Origin: Nitriliruptoraceae bacterium
Lineage (GTDB): Bacteria; Actinomycetota; Nitriliruptoria; Nitriliruptorales; Nitriliruptoraceae
Reading direction: 5' to 3'
NCBI GenBank assembly: GCA_007121975.1
Contig: SKJO01000047.1
Span: 1-7,711, forward strand
DNA length: 7,711 nucleotides
Numbering within the stretch: the stretch's first letter is position 1; the number at the start of each line of letters is the position of its first letter. The translations under genes and the position numbers were made by a program. Positions 1 through 6,215 of the stretch are shown here, piece by piece. The notes beneath the pieces are model-generated. The model searched no databases and was not told the DNA's origin. It worked only from the letters and a program-made list of their open reading frames with translations.

Positions 1-761
1 GCCGGGGGCTGGGCCGGGGGCTGGGCGCCCGGTTGGGTCGGGGGCGGTCCGGGGGTGAGGTTCGCCGGGGCGCCGGGGGGCACGGCACCGGACACGGGAT
101 CGCCGGTCGGCTGCGGCGACCAGGCGCCGGTCGCGCCGGTGCCGGTGCCTGCGTCGGGGTCGGACGGAACGGTGGGATCAGAGGTCATCGGGATCTCCTG
201 CTGTGCGGCCATGGCCGCGGGAGGGGTGGACGGTGGGTACGACGGGGAGGAGGGAGCCGGTGGAGCTGCTGCCGCAGCGGGCGGTGCCGAGCTGGCGGGA
301 CGCGATCGGTCGCCCGCGACCCACAGGGCCAGGCCGAAGCCGATCAGCACCAGCGGACCCAGCACCCCACTGCCGAGGCCGAAGCTCAGCCCGAAGGACG
401 ACAGCGGCCCGTTGATCAGGGCCAGCACGCCGACCACCAGCAGCGCGATCCCGACCCAGAACAGGCCGCTGCGGGGCGGCTGCTCGCGGCTGGGCGTCGG
501 CGTCGCGGTCCCGGCTGCTGCGCCGGCTTGCGCCTCGTCCTGGGCCGGGATGAACACCGCGCCGAGCACGTAGGCCAGCAACCCGAGGCCCTGGGTCACG
601 ATGGTCACGACCACGATCAACACCCGCACGATGGCGACGTCGATGCCGAGGTGGTCGGCAAGTCCGGCCCCGACGCCAGCCAGCACCCGACCTTCGCGGG
701 GACGACGCAGCGGCGGCCGGCTGGGCGTGGGAGCGGGTGCGGGGGGGTAGGGGGCAGTCAT
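1..761 (-). CDS. PspC-domain membrane protein (C-terminus cut by window start)
   Basis: The frame is open from an ATG at 761 down to base 1 without a stop, so at least 253 residues are present and the C-terminus lies outside. Residues 15-72 form a PspC domain, with REGRVLAGVGAGLADHLGID followed by a hydrophobic helix and a Tyr-Val-Leu-Gly...Ile-Pro ending. Two more hydrophobic helices follow at about 100-117 and 133-149. The rest (about 152 onward) is a low-complexity Ala/Pro/Ser/Thr tail ending in Gln-Pro-Pro-Ala repeats. A GGAGG lies six bases before the ATG and fixes the start. PspC proteins are inner-membrane partners in envelope-stress responses; here the likely partner is the divergent kinase, whose N-terminus carries a similar PspC domain. 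The function of the tail is unknown. The domain call is firm; the pathway role is inferred from family and neighbourhood. Confidence 0.88.
   Translation of the reverse strand, partial: MTAPYPPAPAPTPSRPPLRRPREGRVLAGVGAGLADHLGIDVAIVRVLIVVVTIVTQGLGLLAYVLGAVFIPAQDEAQAGAAAGTATPTPSREQPPRSGLFWVGIALLVVGVLALINGPLSSFGLSFGLGSGVLGPLVLIGFGLALWVAGDRSRPASSAPPAAAAAPPAPSSPSYPPSTPPAAMAAQQEIPMTSDPTVPSDPDAGTGTGATGAWSPQPTGDPVSGAVPPGAPANLTPGPPPTQPGAQPPAQPP
4..25 (+). other. Potential G-quadruplex motif in the pspC-like coding region
   Basis: Four G tracts (5, 3, 5 and 3 Gs) are separated by two-base loops on the plus strand, which is the template strand of the PspC gene. The motif arises from a 12-base repeat encoding Gln-Pro-Pro-Ala, so it may be only a by-product of proline codons. 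It is cut off from its wider context by the window edge. Confidence 0.35.
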
Positions 762-972
762 CGTGGTCCTCCGGGGATCTGCGCCGACACGGGGCGGGGC
801 GTCGAGTTCCATCATGGCGACACCCACCGGACACGACCATCGGGGACGACCCTGGCCCGACCCTGAGCTCATCCCCCGGGGTCCGGGGTCGACCCGATGC
901 GCGGACACCCGGCCATGTGCCACCATCAGGACAGCCACCCGAGCACCGGGCGCTGCCTGCCCGCACCGTGCC
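762..972. promoter_or_regulatory. Divergent promoter region between the PspC gene and the PspC-kinase operon
   Basis: These 211 bases separate the two divergent PspC genes and should hold both promoters. I see no convincing -35/-10 pair. I also do not see the TGAGTAC...GTACTCA palindrome that I recall for Streptomyces MacR. The plus-strand frame of the kinase stays open through this stretch (possible ATG at 814), but about 30 percent of its third positions are A/T, higher than in the kinase body, so I treat it as non-coding. The assignment rests on gene layout. Confidence 0.4.
768..772 (-). promoter_or_regulatory. Ribosome binding site of the PspC-domain gene
   Basis: On the minus strand a perfect GGAGG stands six bases upstream of the ATG at 761. 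It decides the start, because the open frame itself gives no other marker. Confidence 0.75.
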
Positions 973-2352
973 GTGAACCGGAGCCGTCCCATCGCCCCCC
1001 GCCCGCCTCTGCCCCCGCCACCGGCGTCGGCGCCGCCCCCGCCACCGCCACCGCCATCGGCTGCGCCCGGACGCCTGACCCGCCGGGCCGAGGGCCGCGT
1101 GGTCGCCGGGGTTGCGGGAGGGCTGGCCGACCGGCTCGGTGTCGATCCGGTGCTGGTGCGCATCGGTTTCGTCGTCATGACCTTCGCCGGAGGCACCGGC
1201 GTCATCGTCTACGGCGCGCTGTGGGCCCTGACCCCGGTCGGTCGGCCAAGCCCTCACCACCGCTCACGCCCCCCGACCCTGCAGCAGTCGGCGGCCCTGG
1301 CGCTGATCGCCCTGGGCGTCCTGCTGCTGCTGCGGCAGGCCGGACTCTGGTTCGGTGATGCCCTGGTGTTCCCGGTGGTCCTGGCTGCGGCCGGATCCGC
1401 GGTGGTGTGGACCCGCGGCGACGAACGCGACCGCGACCGCTGGTCCCGGTCGGCCGAGCGGGTGCCACGCAGCGCGATCAGTGCCGCCGCAGCCGGACCG
1501 GCCTCCCCGGTCCGGGTCATCGTCGGGACCCTGCTGGTCGCGGGCGCGGTGGCCGGCTTCGTGGCTGGCACCGAGGGCCTGGCCGCCCTGCGCGACGTCG
1601 GGCTGGCGCTGATCGCGGCGGTTGGCGGGGTGGCGCTGCTGTTCGGGCCATGGTTGTGGCGGCTCGGCGAACAGCTCACCACGGAACGCCGGGAACGCAT
1701 CCGCCAGGAGGAACGCGCGGAACTCGCCGCCCACCTGCACGACTCGGTGCTGCAGACCCTGGCCCTGATCCAGCGCTCCGCCGACCAGCCCCGCCGGATG
1801 GTCGCCCTCGCCCGCCGTCAGGAGCGCGAGCTGCGCAGCTGGCTGTACGGCGCGGACGGGCTGGGTGGCGCGGCCAACCTCAGCGATGCGGTCGAAGCCG
1901 TGGCCGAGGAGGTCGAGGCCGTCCACGACCTCAACGTCGAGGTGGTGGTCGTCGGCGACGCGCCCCTCGACGAGCGGGTCGCCGCCCTGCTCGCCGCCAC
2001 CCGCGAGGCCTGCGTCAACGCCGCCAAGCACGCCGGGGTGTCCTCCGTGGCCGTCTACGTCGAGGTGGAGGCCAACGAGGTGCTCGCCTTCATCCGGGAC
2101 CGTGGACGAGGCTTCGACCCCGAGCGGGTCCCCGCCGACCGGCACGGGATCCGCGATTCGATGGTGGCCCGGCTCGCCCGCCACGACGGCCGGGCCCGGG
2201 TGCTCTCCGCGCCCGGTGAGGGCACCGAGGTGGAGTTGTGCGTCCCCCGCCGCCGTGCGGCCGCCCCCGGCGCGGCCCAGGCTTCCGACGCGCCCGCCTC
2301 GCCCGACGCGCCGGCACCATCGTCCGCTGCTGATCCGGAGGTCCGCCCATGA
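973..2352 (+). CDS. PspC-domain sensor histidine kinase (NarL/LuxR-system type, MacS-like)
   Basis: This membrane sensor kinase of 459 residues is expected to phosphorylate the response regulator encoded directly after it. From the GTG at 973, residues 11-28 are a proline-rich run. Residues 34-89 are a PspC domain (EGRVVAGVAGGLADRLGVD, then a helix ending Leu-Trp-Ala-Leu-Thr-Pro). Membrane helices follow at about 106-120, 130-146, 182-199 and 209-229. The HisKA_3 dimerisation helix has the phospho-acceptor His256 in HLHDSVLQTL. The HATPase domain shows an N box (REACVNAAKHA, Asn349) and a G1 box (DRGRGFD, from Asp376), then GEGTEVEL. The last 35 or so residues are Ala/Pro-rich. The start is uncertain: the frame is open back to 763 with an ATG at 814. 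GTG 973 sits close to the first domain and leaves room for a divergent promoter, but no clear ribosome binding site precedes it. The stop overlaps the next start (ATGA), so the two proteins are co-translated. Domain content matches Streptomyces MacS. Confidence 0.9.
   Translation: MNRSRPIAPRPPLPPPPASAPPPPPPPPSAAPGRLTRRAEGRVVAGVAGGLADRLGVDPVLVRIGFVVMTFAGGTGVIVYGALWALTPVGRPSPHHRSRPPTLQQSAALALIALGVLLLLRQAGLWFGDALVFPVVLAAAGSAVVWTRGDERDRDRWSRSAERVPRSAISAAAAGPASPVRVIVGTLLVAGAVAGFVAGTEGLAALRDVGLALIAAVGGVALLFGPWLWRLGEQLTTERRERIRQEERAELAAHLHDSVLQTLALIQRSADQPRRMVALARRQERELRSWLYGADGLGGAANLSDAVEAVAEEVEAVHDLNVEVVVVGDAPLDERVAALLAATREACVNAAKHAGVSSVAVYVEVEANEVLAFIRDRGRGFDPERVPADRHGIRDSMVARLARHDGRARVLSAPGEGTEVELCVPRRRAAAPGAAQASDAPASPDAPAPSSAADPEVRP
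2337..2342 (+). promoter_or_regulatory. Ribosome binding site of the response regulator
   Basis: GGAGGT lies seven bases before the ATG at 2349, inside the 3' end of the kinase gene. Together with the ATGA overlap it supports translational coupling of the pair. Confidence 0.7.
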
Positions 2353-2999
2353 CCCACCCCGTCCGCGTCTACCTCGTCGACGACCACGAGCTGTTCCGGG
2401 CCGGCGTGAAGGCCGAGCTCGGCCGGCACGTGACGCTGGTCGGGGATGCCGGCGACGTCGACACGGCCATCCAGGGCATCCGGGCGACGCGGCCCGATGT
2501 CGTCCTCCTCGACGTCCACCTGCCCGGTGGCGGAGGCCTTGCCGTGCTCGAAGGGGTGCACGAGACCCACCCCGACGTGCGGTTCCTGGCCCTGTCGGTC
2601 TCGGATGCCGCCGAGGACGTGATCCGGGTGATCCGGGGCGGCGCCCGCGGCTACGTCACCAAGACGATCTCGCCCGAGGACCTCGTGGCCGCGATCGTGC
2701 GGGTCCAGCAGGGCGACGCGGTGTTCAGCCCCCGGCTGGCCGGGTTCGTGCTCGACGCGTTCGCCGGCAGCCTCCCGGCCGGGGTGGGCAGCGCCGACCC
2801 GGAACTCGACCAGCTCACGGTGCGCGAGAAGGAGGTGCTGCGCCACATCGCGCGTGGCTATACCTACAAGGAGGTGGCGGGGCGGCTGTTCATCTCGGTC
2901 AAGACCGTCGAGACGCACGTGTCCTCGGTGCTGCGCAAGCTGCAACTGTCCAACCGCCACGAACTCACCGCCTGGGCGGCGGGTCGCGACCTGCTGTAG
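2349..2999 (+). CDS. NarL/FixJ-family response regulator (REC + LuxR HTH)
   Basis: This is a cytoplasmic transcription factor of 216 residues, the usual length for the NarL/LuxR class. The receiver domain (about 5-120) shows the acidic pair Asp11-Asp12, the phospho-acceptor Asp55 in VVLLDVHLP, Ser83 at the switch Thr/Ser position and Lys105 in YVTKTISPEDL. A linker with Ala-Gly-Ser-Leu-Pro follows. The LuxR-type helix-turn-helix (about 153-210) begins LTVREKEVLRHIARGYTYKE and has the recognition helix in SVKTVETHVSSVLRKL. It is the cognate partner of the PspC-kinase with which it overlaps by four bases. Its target promoters cannot be read from here; the PspC membrane-protein gene is a natural candidate, by analogy with MacR, which controls membrane-protein genes in Streptomyces. 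The convergent transporter gene ends only six bases downstream, and I see no strong terminator between them. Confidence 0.93.
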   Translation: MTHPVRVYLVDDHELFRAGVKAELGRHVTLVGDAGDVDTAIQGIRATRPDVVLLDVHLPGGGGLAVLEGVHETHPDVRFLALSVSDAAEDVIRVIRGGARGYVTKTISPEDLVAAIVRVQQGDAVFSPRLAGFVLDAFAGSLPAGVGSADPELDQLTVREKEVLRHIARGYTYKEVAGRLFISVKTVETHVSSVLRKLQLSNRHELTAWAAGRDLL

Positions 3000-3005
3000 C
3001 CGGGC

Positions 3006-4214
3006 TCAGCCTCCGGTGGCGTCGACCACGACCCCGCGGGCGGCCACCAGTCCGGTCAGCAGCTTGGGCACGAGCAACGCGAGCAGCACCAGCAACGGCA
3101 CCCGCCAGTCGCCGGTGACGTCGCGCAGCGCGCCGACCGCAACCGGTCCCGCCGCACCGAGCAGATAGCCAAAGCCCTGCACCAGCGACGACAGCGCCGC
3201 GGTCCCGGCCGTGGTCGAGGTGCGCAGGGTGATCAGCAGCAGCGCCAACGGAAACGCGCCCGACCCGGCTCCCAGCAGCAGCGCCCAGACCAGCGGCGCG
3301 GCTGCCGGGGCCAGCAGCAGACCCAGCTGCCCCAGCGCCGAGCACACGATCAGCGCGATCACGAAGCCACGCTGATCCTCGCGCCGGGTGGCCAGCCGTG
3401 GCAGCAGGAACGCGATCGGCGCCCCGATACCGACGGTCACCGCCAGCAGCGTGCCGGCGCGGTCGGCGGGGACCCCCGCATCGCGCAGGATGGTGGGCAG
3501 GAAGCCGATCGCGGTGTAGGCCTCCAGCGACTGCAGGCCGAGGAATCCGGCCAGCGCCCAGGCCACCGGCTGGCGGCGCAGATGCCGGCCGACTGCTCGG
3601 GCCGTGCTGTCGGCCTGCTGCGATCCCTCGACCGGCGGCCGGGTGCGGGCGGTGACCAGCGCCGCGGCCAGGAGGGCGACCGCCGCCGGCAGCGCCCAGA
3701 TGGCAAGCGCGGGCCGCCAGCCGCCGAGGATCTCGGCAGCGGGCACGACCAGCGCCGCGGGACCGGCCGTGCCGATCGCCATCGCGGTCATGTACCAGGC
3801 CGAAGCCCGGCCGATCTGGGTGGGGAACCAGGCGCGCACCAGGGTCGGCGCCAGCACGTTGCCGACCGCGATCCCGATCAGCGCCACCAGGGTCGCGGCC
3901 AGCAGCCACCCGGTGGTCGGCGACGCCCCACGCAGCGCGGTGCCAACCACGATCAGCCCGAGCGCGGTCAGCAGCGCACCGTTGACGCTGATCCGGCGCA
4001 CGAGCCCGGACACCCCGAAGCCCAGCGTGCCGAACACCAGCACGGGCAGGGTGAACAGGGCCCCGGCCACGGTGTCCGACATCCCGAGGTCGGCCTGCAC
4101 GTCGCGCAGGACCGGTCCGACCGTGATCACCACCACCCGCAGGTTGGCGGCGAGCAGGACCAGGGTGAGGGCAAGCAGCCACGGGGCCGGGCCCGGGGCC
4201 GCCTCGTCGCTCAC
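3006..4214 (-). CDS. CynX/NimT-type major facilitator transporter
   Basis: A 402-residue integral membrane protein with about twelve hydrophobic helices, the standard length of the major facilitator superfamily. The first helix region, ANLRVVVITVGPVLRDVQAD, followed by a Leu-Gly-Met-Ser...Leu-Phe-Thr-Leu-Pro-Val-Leu stretch, is the pattern of the CynX/NimT (cyanate/nitroimidazole) branch. Later marks include ARAWFPTQIGRASAWYM at the helix 4-5 region, and a charged central loop (about residues 190-215) dividing two six-helix halves. Family members move small anions or drugs, so the substrate cannot be named. Translation starts at a GTG whose last bases form the TGA of the upstream ProA-like gene (GTGA overlap). 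The two are therefore one transcription unit with coupled translation, suggesting that the transporter handles a substrate or product of that enzyme. It converges with the response regulator gene, six bases away. Confidence 0.88.
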   Translation of the reverse strand: MSDEAAPGPAPWLLALTLVLLAANLRVVVITVGPVLRDVQADLGMSDTVAGALFTLPVLVFGTLGFGVSGLVRRISVNGALLTALGLIVVGTALRGASPTTGWLLAATLVALIGIAVGNVLAPTLVRAWFPTQIGRASAWYMTAMAIGTAGPAALVVPAAEILGGWRPALAIWALPAAVALLAAALVTARTRPPVEGSQQADSTARAVGRHLRRQPVAWALAGFLGLQSLEAYTAIGFLPTILRDAGVPADRAGTLLAVTVGIGAPIAFLLPRLATRREDQRGFVIALIVCSALGQLGLLLAPAAAPLVWALLLGAGSGAFPLALLLITLRTSTTAGTAALSSLVQGFGYLLGAAGPVAVGALRDVTGDWRVPLLVLLALLVPKLLTGLVAARGVVVDATGG

Positions 4215-5722
4215 CGGCGCAGATCCGGATCGAACTGCTCGGCCCGGATCCGCCGGGTGACGATCGCGTCACCGGACAGGATGGCGCTGCGGCCGAGCAG
4301 CCGGCCCCGCTCCCAGTTGGACAAGCCGAGCTCCGGGGTCAGCAGCGCGTACTGCCCATCGACCCAACGGGTGAAGCCGTTGCCCACGAACGGTGCGTCC
4401 ACCCCGTCCCAGACCCGCTGCTGCTCGGCGGGCTCCTCGGCGAGCACCGACACCACGAACCGGGGGCTGTAGCGGTTGCACAGCGCGATCGCCTCGTCGA
4501 GGTCGTCGACGACCACCAACGACAGCTCGGGACTGTCCTCCCACTCCCACTCGATGCCGAGCTGTACCTCGACCAGCGTCTCGGCCTGCGGCTCGTCGGT
4601 CACGCCCTCAGCACGGCTGATCGGCACGACCCGGTCGAACAGTTCCGCGGGCACCCACCCCCGGCTGCGCTCGGTCACGTACAGCTTGCCCTCGGTCCCC
4701 CGGTCCACCGCGGCCCGCCGGAGGCCCTCGAGCACGACCGGGACCAGCTCGTGTGCCCGTTCGCGGACCACACAGACGGTGTTGAGGGTGTTGCAGACCT
4801 TGCGGTCGAGCGACCGGTGCACGGCGGCCTGCAGCCGGTCGGGATCGGCGCTGTTGCCCACCAGCAGCCACGCACCTCCGGTGCCGTGCAGGGAGACGGG
4901 GTTACCGGCCTGCTGGGCCACCGTGCCGAGCTGGCGCACTGCCTCCCCCGACCCGCGGGCGACCGCCAGTGCCAGCCGTGGGTCGGAGAACAGTGCCCAC
5001 CCCGACGCCCGCGACGGCGCATCGACCAGGCTGGCCGCCCCGTCGGGCAACCCGGCCTCCTCCAACGACGGGCGCAGCGCATGCTCCACGATGGCCCGGG
5101 CGGTGCGAAGCGCGTCGGACCCGATCCGGAACACGACGGTGTTGCCGCTGCGCAGAACCCCGCAGGCATCCGCGAACACGTTGGGCCGCCCCTCGAACAC
5201 GAAGGCGACCACCCCGAGCCGGTCGGCGACCTCCTCGAGCCGCCAGGAGCCGTGCTCGACGGTGCGCACGACCTGCCCGCGCGGCGAGTCGACCTCAGCC
5301 CAGCCGCGCAGCCCGGCGACCATGCCCGCACGCATCCGCTCGTCGAGCACGAGCCGCGTCACCGACCGCCCTCGCTTCCGGGCGGCAGCGACGTCCTCCT
5401 GGTTCGCGGCCGCGATCGGCGCGAAGCTGGCCTCGTCCTCGAGGCGACGGGCGAAGGCGAGGTAGAAGGCGTCGAGCTGCGCGTCGCTGACGCTGCCCAT
5501 GGCGTCGAAGGCCTCGTGGGCGGTGTCGACCGCGGTCCCGGCGGCGGCGCGGTCCGCTGCCGGGACATGCAGCAGGTCGCCGCGGTCCTGCAGCACGATC
5601 AGGGCGTCGCCGGGCGCGAAGTCGCGGGCGAGCTCGGGCGGGACCCGGGTGACCCGGTCGCCTCCGAAGGGCAGCAGCATCCCGGGGGTGAGGGCGGTGA
5701 GCGTGGAGGTGGTGTCGTCCAT
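4211..5722 (-). CDS. ProA-like aldehyde dehydrogenase with N-terminal extension
   Basis: A cytoplasmic NAD(P)-dependent aldehyde dehydrogenase-superfamily protein of 503 residues, closest by motif to gamma-glutamyl phosphate reductase (ProA). The ProA-like core starts at about residue 66. Visible signatures are FVFEGRPNVFADACG (Glu177 to Val182, matching the ProA Tyr-Glu-Ser-Arg-Pro-Asn-Val block), FRIGSDAL, VSLHGTGGAW with His279, RKVCNTLNTVCVV with the likely catalytic Cys310, and FTRWVDGQYALLTPELGLSN near the C-terminus. Departures: ProA is usually about 415-420 residues. Here some 60 residues precede the core (including GDALIVLQDRGDLLHVP); the Glu after the catalytic Cys-Asn is replaced; and the C-terminal Arg-Gly-Pro motif is degenerate. 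No glutamate kinase gene (proB) is nearby. The start is ATG 5722, with a -10-like TAGCGT eight bases before it and no ribosome binding site, which fits leaderless translation. It may be a specialised paralogue rather than the housekeeping proline enzyme. Confidence 0.8.
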   Translation of the reverse strand: MDDTTSTLTALTPGMLLPFGGDRVTRVPPELARDFAPGDALIVLQDRGDLLHVPAADRAAAGTAVDTAHEAFDAMGSVSDAQLDAFYLAFARRLEDEASFAPIAAANQEDVAAARKRGRSVTRLVLDERMRAGMVAGLRGWAEVDSPRGQVVRTVEHGSWRLEEVADRLGVVAFVFEGRPNVFADACGVLRSGNTVVFRIGSDALRTARAIVEHALRPSLEEAGLPDGAASLVDAPSRASGWALFSDPRLALAVARGSGEAVRQLGTVAQQAGNPVSLHGTGGAWLLVGNSADPDRLQAAVHRSLDRKVCNTLNTVCVVRERAHELVPVVLEGLRRAAVDRGTEGKLYVTERSRGWVPAELFDRVVPISRAEGVTDEPQAETLVEVQLGIEWEWEDSPELSLVVVDDLDEAIALCNRYSPRFVVSVLAEEPAEQQRVWDGVDAPFVGNGFTRWVDGQYALLTPELGLSNWERGRLLGRSAILSGDAIVTRRIRAEQFDPDLRR

Positions 5723-5730
5723 GACCCGAC

Positions 5731-5736
5731 ACGCTA
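5731..5736 (-). promoter_or_regulatory. Putative -10 element (TAGCGT) for leaderless ProA-like mRNA
   Basis: On the minus strand GGTAGCGT is followed by eight bases and then the ATG at 5722, which puts the expected transcription start at or next to the start codon. TANNNT is the usual actinobacterial -10 core. No TTGAC-like -35 is visible at 17-18 bases. A similar GGTAGCCT precedes the small membrane-protein gene at 7623. Confidence 0.45.
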
Positions 5737-5791
5737 CCGGCCGGTCGGCACCCGCTCGCCGCTCGCCGCCGCCGGACGGTGAGCGACGGCG

Positions 5792-5814
5792 GCCGAACCC
5801 CCAGCAGGTTCGGC
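5792..5814. repeat. Hairpin / inverted repeat, 8-bp stem
   Basis: GCCGAACC and GGTTCGGC form a perfect 8-bp stem around the seven-base loop CCCAGCA. It lies about 60 bases upstream of the proposed ProA-like promoter and has no T run on either side. It could be an operator or a chance GC-rich structure. Confidence 0.45.
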
Positions 5815-5894
5815 AGCCGGGCCGCAGCGCCCAGCGTCGCGCACCAGCGCTCCGGGACGACGCCACGCAGGCGCCAGCGTGCACCAACCGATCC

Positions 5895-5924
5895 GCACGG
5901 TGCGCTGAGCGGCCACCACCGTGC
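5895..5924. repeat. Hairpin / inverted repeat, 8-bp stem with nested palindrome
   Basis: GCACGGTG and CACCGTGC pair perfectly across a 14-base loop that itself contains CGCTGAGCG, a small palindrome. The left arm also overlaps the palindrome CGCACGGTGCG. No poly-T follows, so a regulatory or structural role is more likely than termination, if it is functional at all. Confidence 0.4.
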
Positions 5925-5943
5925 CACACCGCCTCCGCCCCCA

Positions 5944-5993
5944 GATGCGTCGTACCCAGACGGACACCCACGACCGGCTCGCTACGCCACATC
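5944..5993. repeat. 50-base tandem repeat, copy 1
   Basis: This copy matches copy 2 (6007-6056) at 49 of 50 positions; the only difference is T at 5950 against G at 6013. The unit begins GATGCG(T/G)CGTA and ends TACGCCACATC, so its ends are near-inverted copies of each other around a 28-base core. The period is 63 bases, with 13 bases between copies. Confidence 0.9.
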
Positions 5994-6017
5994 ATCCAGC
6001 GTGGAGGATGCGGCGTA
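5983..6017. repeat. Long hairpin at the junction of the two repeat copies
   Basis: The end of copy 1 and the start of copy 2 pair across the spacer. TACGCCACATCATCC (5983-5997) and GGAGGATGCGGCGTA (6003-6017) form a 15-position stem with 13 Watson-Crick pairs and the loop AGCGT. It follows from the inverted ends of the repeat unit plus extra pairing within the 13-base spacer. Confidence 0.8.
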
Positions 6018-6056
6018 CCCAGACGGACACCCACGACCGGCTCGCTACGCCACATC
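6007..6056. repeat. 50-base tandem repeat, copy 2
   Basis: Second copy of the unit starting at 5944. Its ends GATGCGGCGTA and TACGCCACATC pair at 10 of 11 positions when inverted. No third copy is present one period upstream or downstream. Confidence 0.9.
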
Positions 6057-6215
6057 CGGGGAGGGCCGCAGCAACGGCCCGGCCGATCGAAGGCGGGTTG
6101 CTCGAGCCACGAACGTCGGCACCCCTCCGCCACCACACGGCCGCCCGTCCACACCGCACCGCAGCGCCGAAAGCGGGCAGAAGATCGTCCAGCCACCGTG
6201 ACCCGAGAGCTCCCC

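Larger units (their letters stand above)
5723..6215. other. Structured divergent intergenic region, 493 bases
   Basis: This region lies between the divergent ProA-like and B12-regulator genes and should hold both promoters. It contains two perfect 8-bp hairpins and a tandem pair of 50-base repeats, listed separately. Open frames cross it on both strands, but in the plus-strand frame that I checked codon by codon the A/T share at third positions rises to about a third in its later part. I find no tRNA, no recognisable cobalamin riboswitch and no integron core site. Any operator for the B12 regulator would be expected here. Confidence 0.6.

Noticed and set aside
763..972. N-terminal extension of the kinase from 763 or 814
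   Set aside because: The extension has more A/T at third positions, no domain, and would remove the divergent promoter region. It is kept only as an alternative.
178..1260. Long minus-strand open frame crossing the PspC genes
   Set aside because: It is out of frame with the recognisable PspC protein on the same strand, Arg/Gly-rich and without domains: a shadow frame typical of high GC.
2997..3025. Terminator between the response regulator and the transporter gene
   Set aside because: Only a 4-bp CCGG pairing and the tiny GGCTCAGCC palindrome are present, with no T run; too weak to call.
4211..5722. Housekeeping proA assignment
   Set aside because: Family membership is clear, but the added N-terminus, altered motifs and absence of proB make the exact function unsafe, so no gene symbol is given.
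5792..5814. tRNA T-arm because of GGTTCGGC
   Set aside because: No acceptor, D or anticodon arms fit around it, and the TTCGA core is not complete.
5944..6056. CRISPR array
   Set aside because: There are only two repeat units of 50 bases with a 13-base spacer, no third copy and no cas genes; the unit also has inverted ends and is longer than CRISPR repeats.
5944..6056. Integron attC site
   Set aside because: The inverted ends lack the GTTRRRY/RYYYAAC core sites, and no integrase or cassette structure is present.
5723..6215. Cobalamin riboswitch upstream of the B12-binding regulator
   Set aside because: I could not find a B12-box-like conserved segment on either strand.
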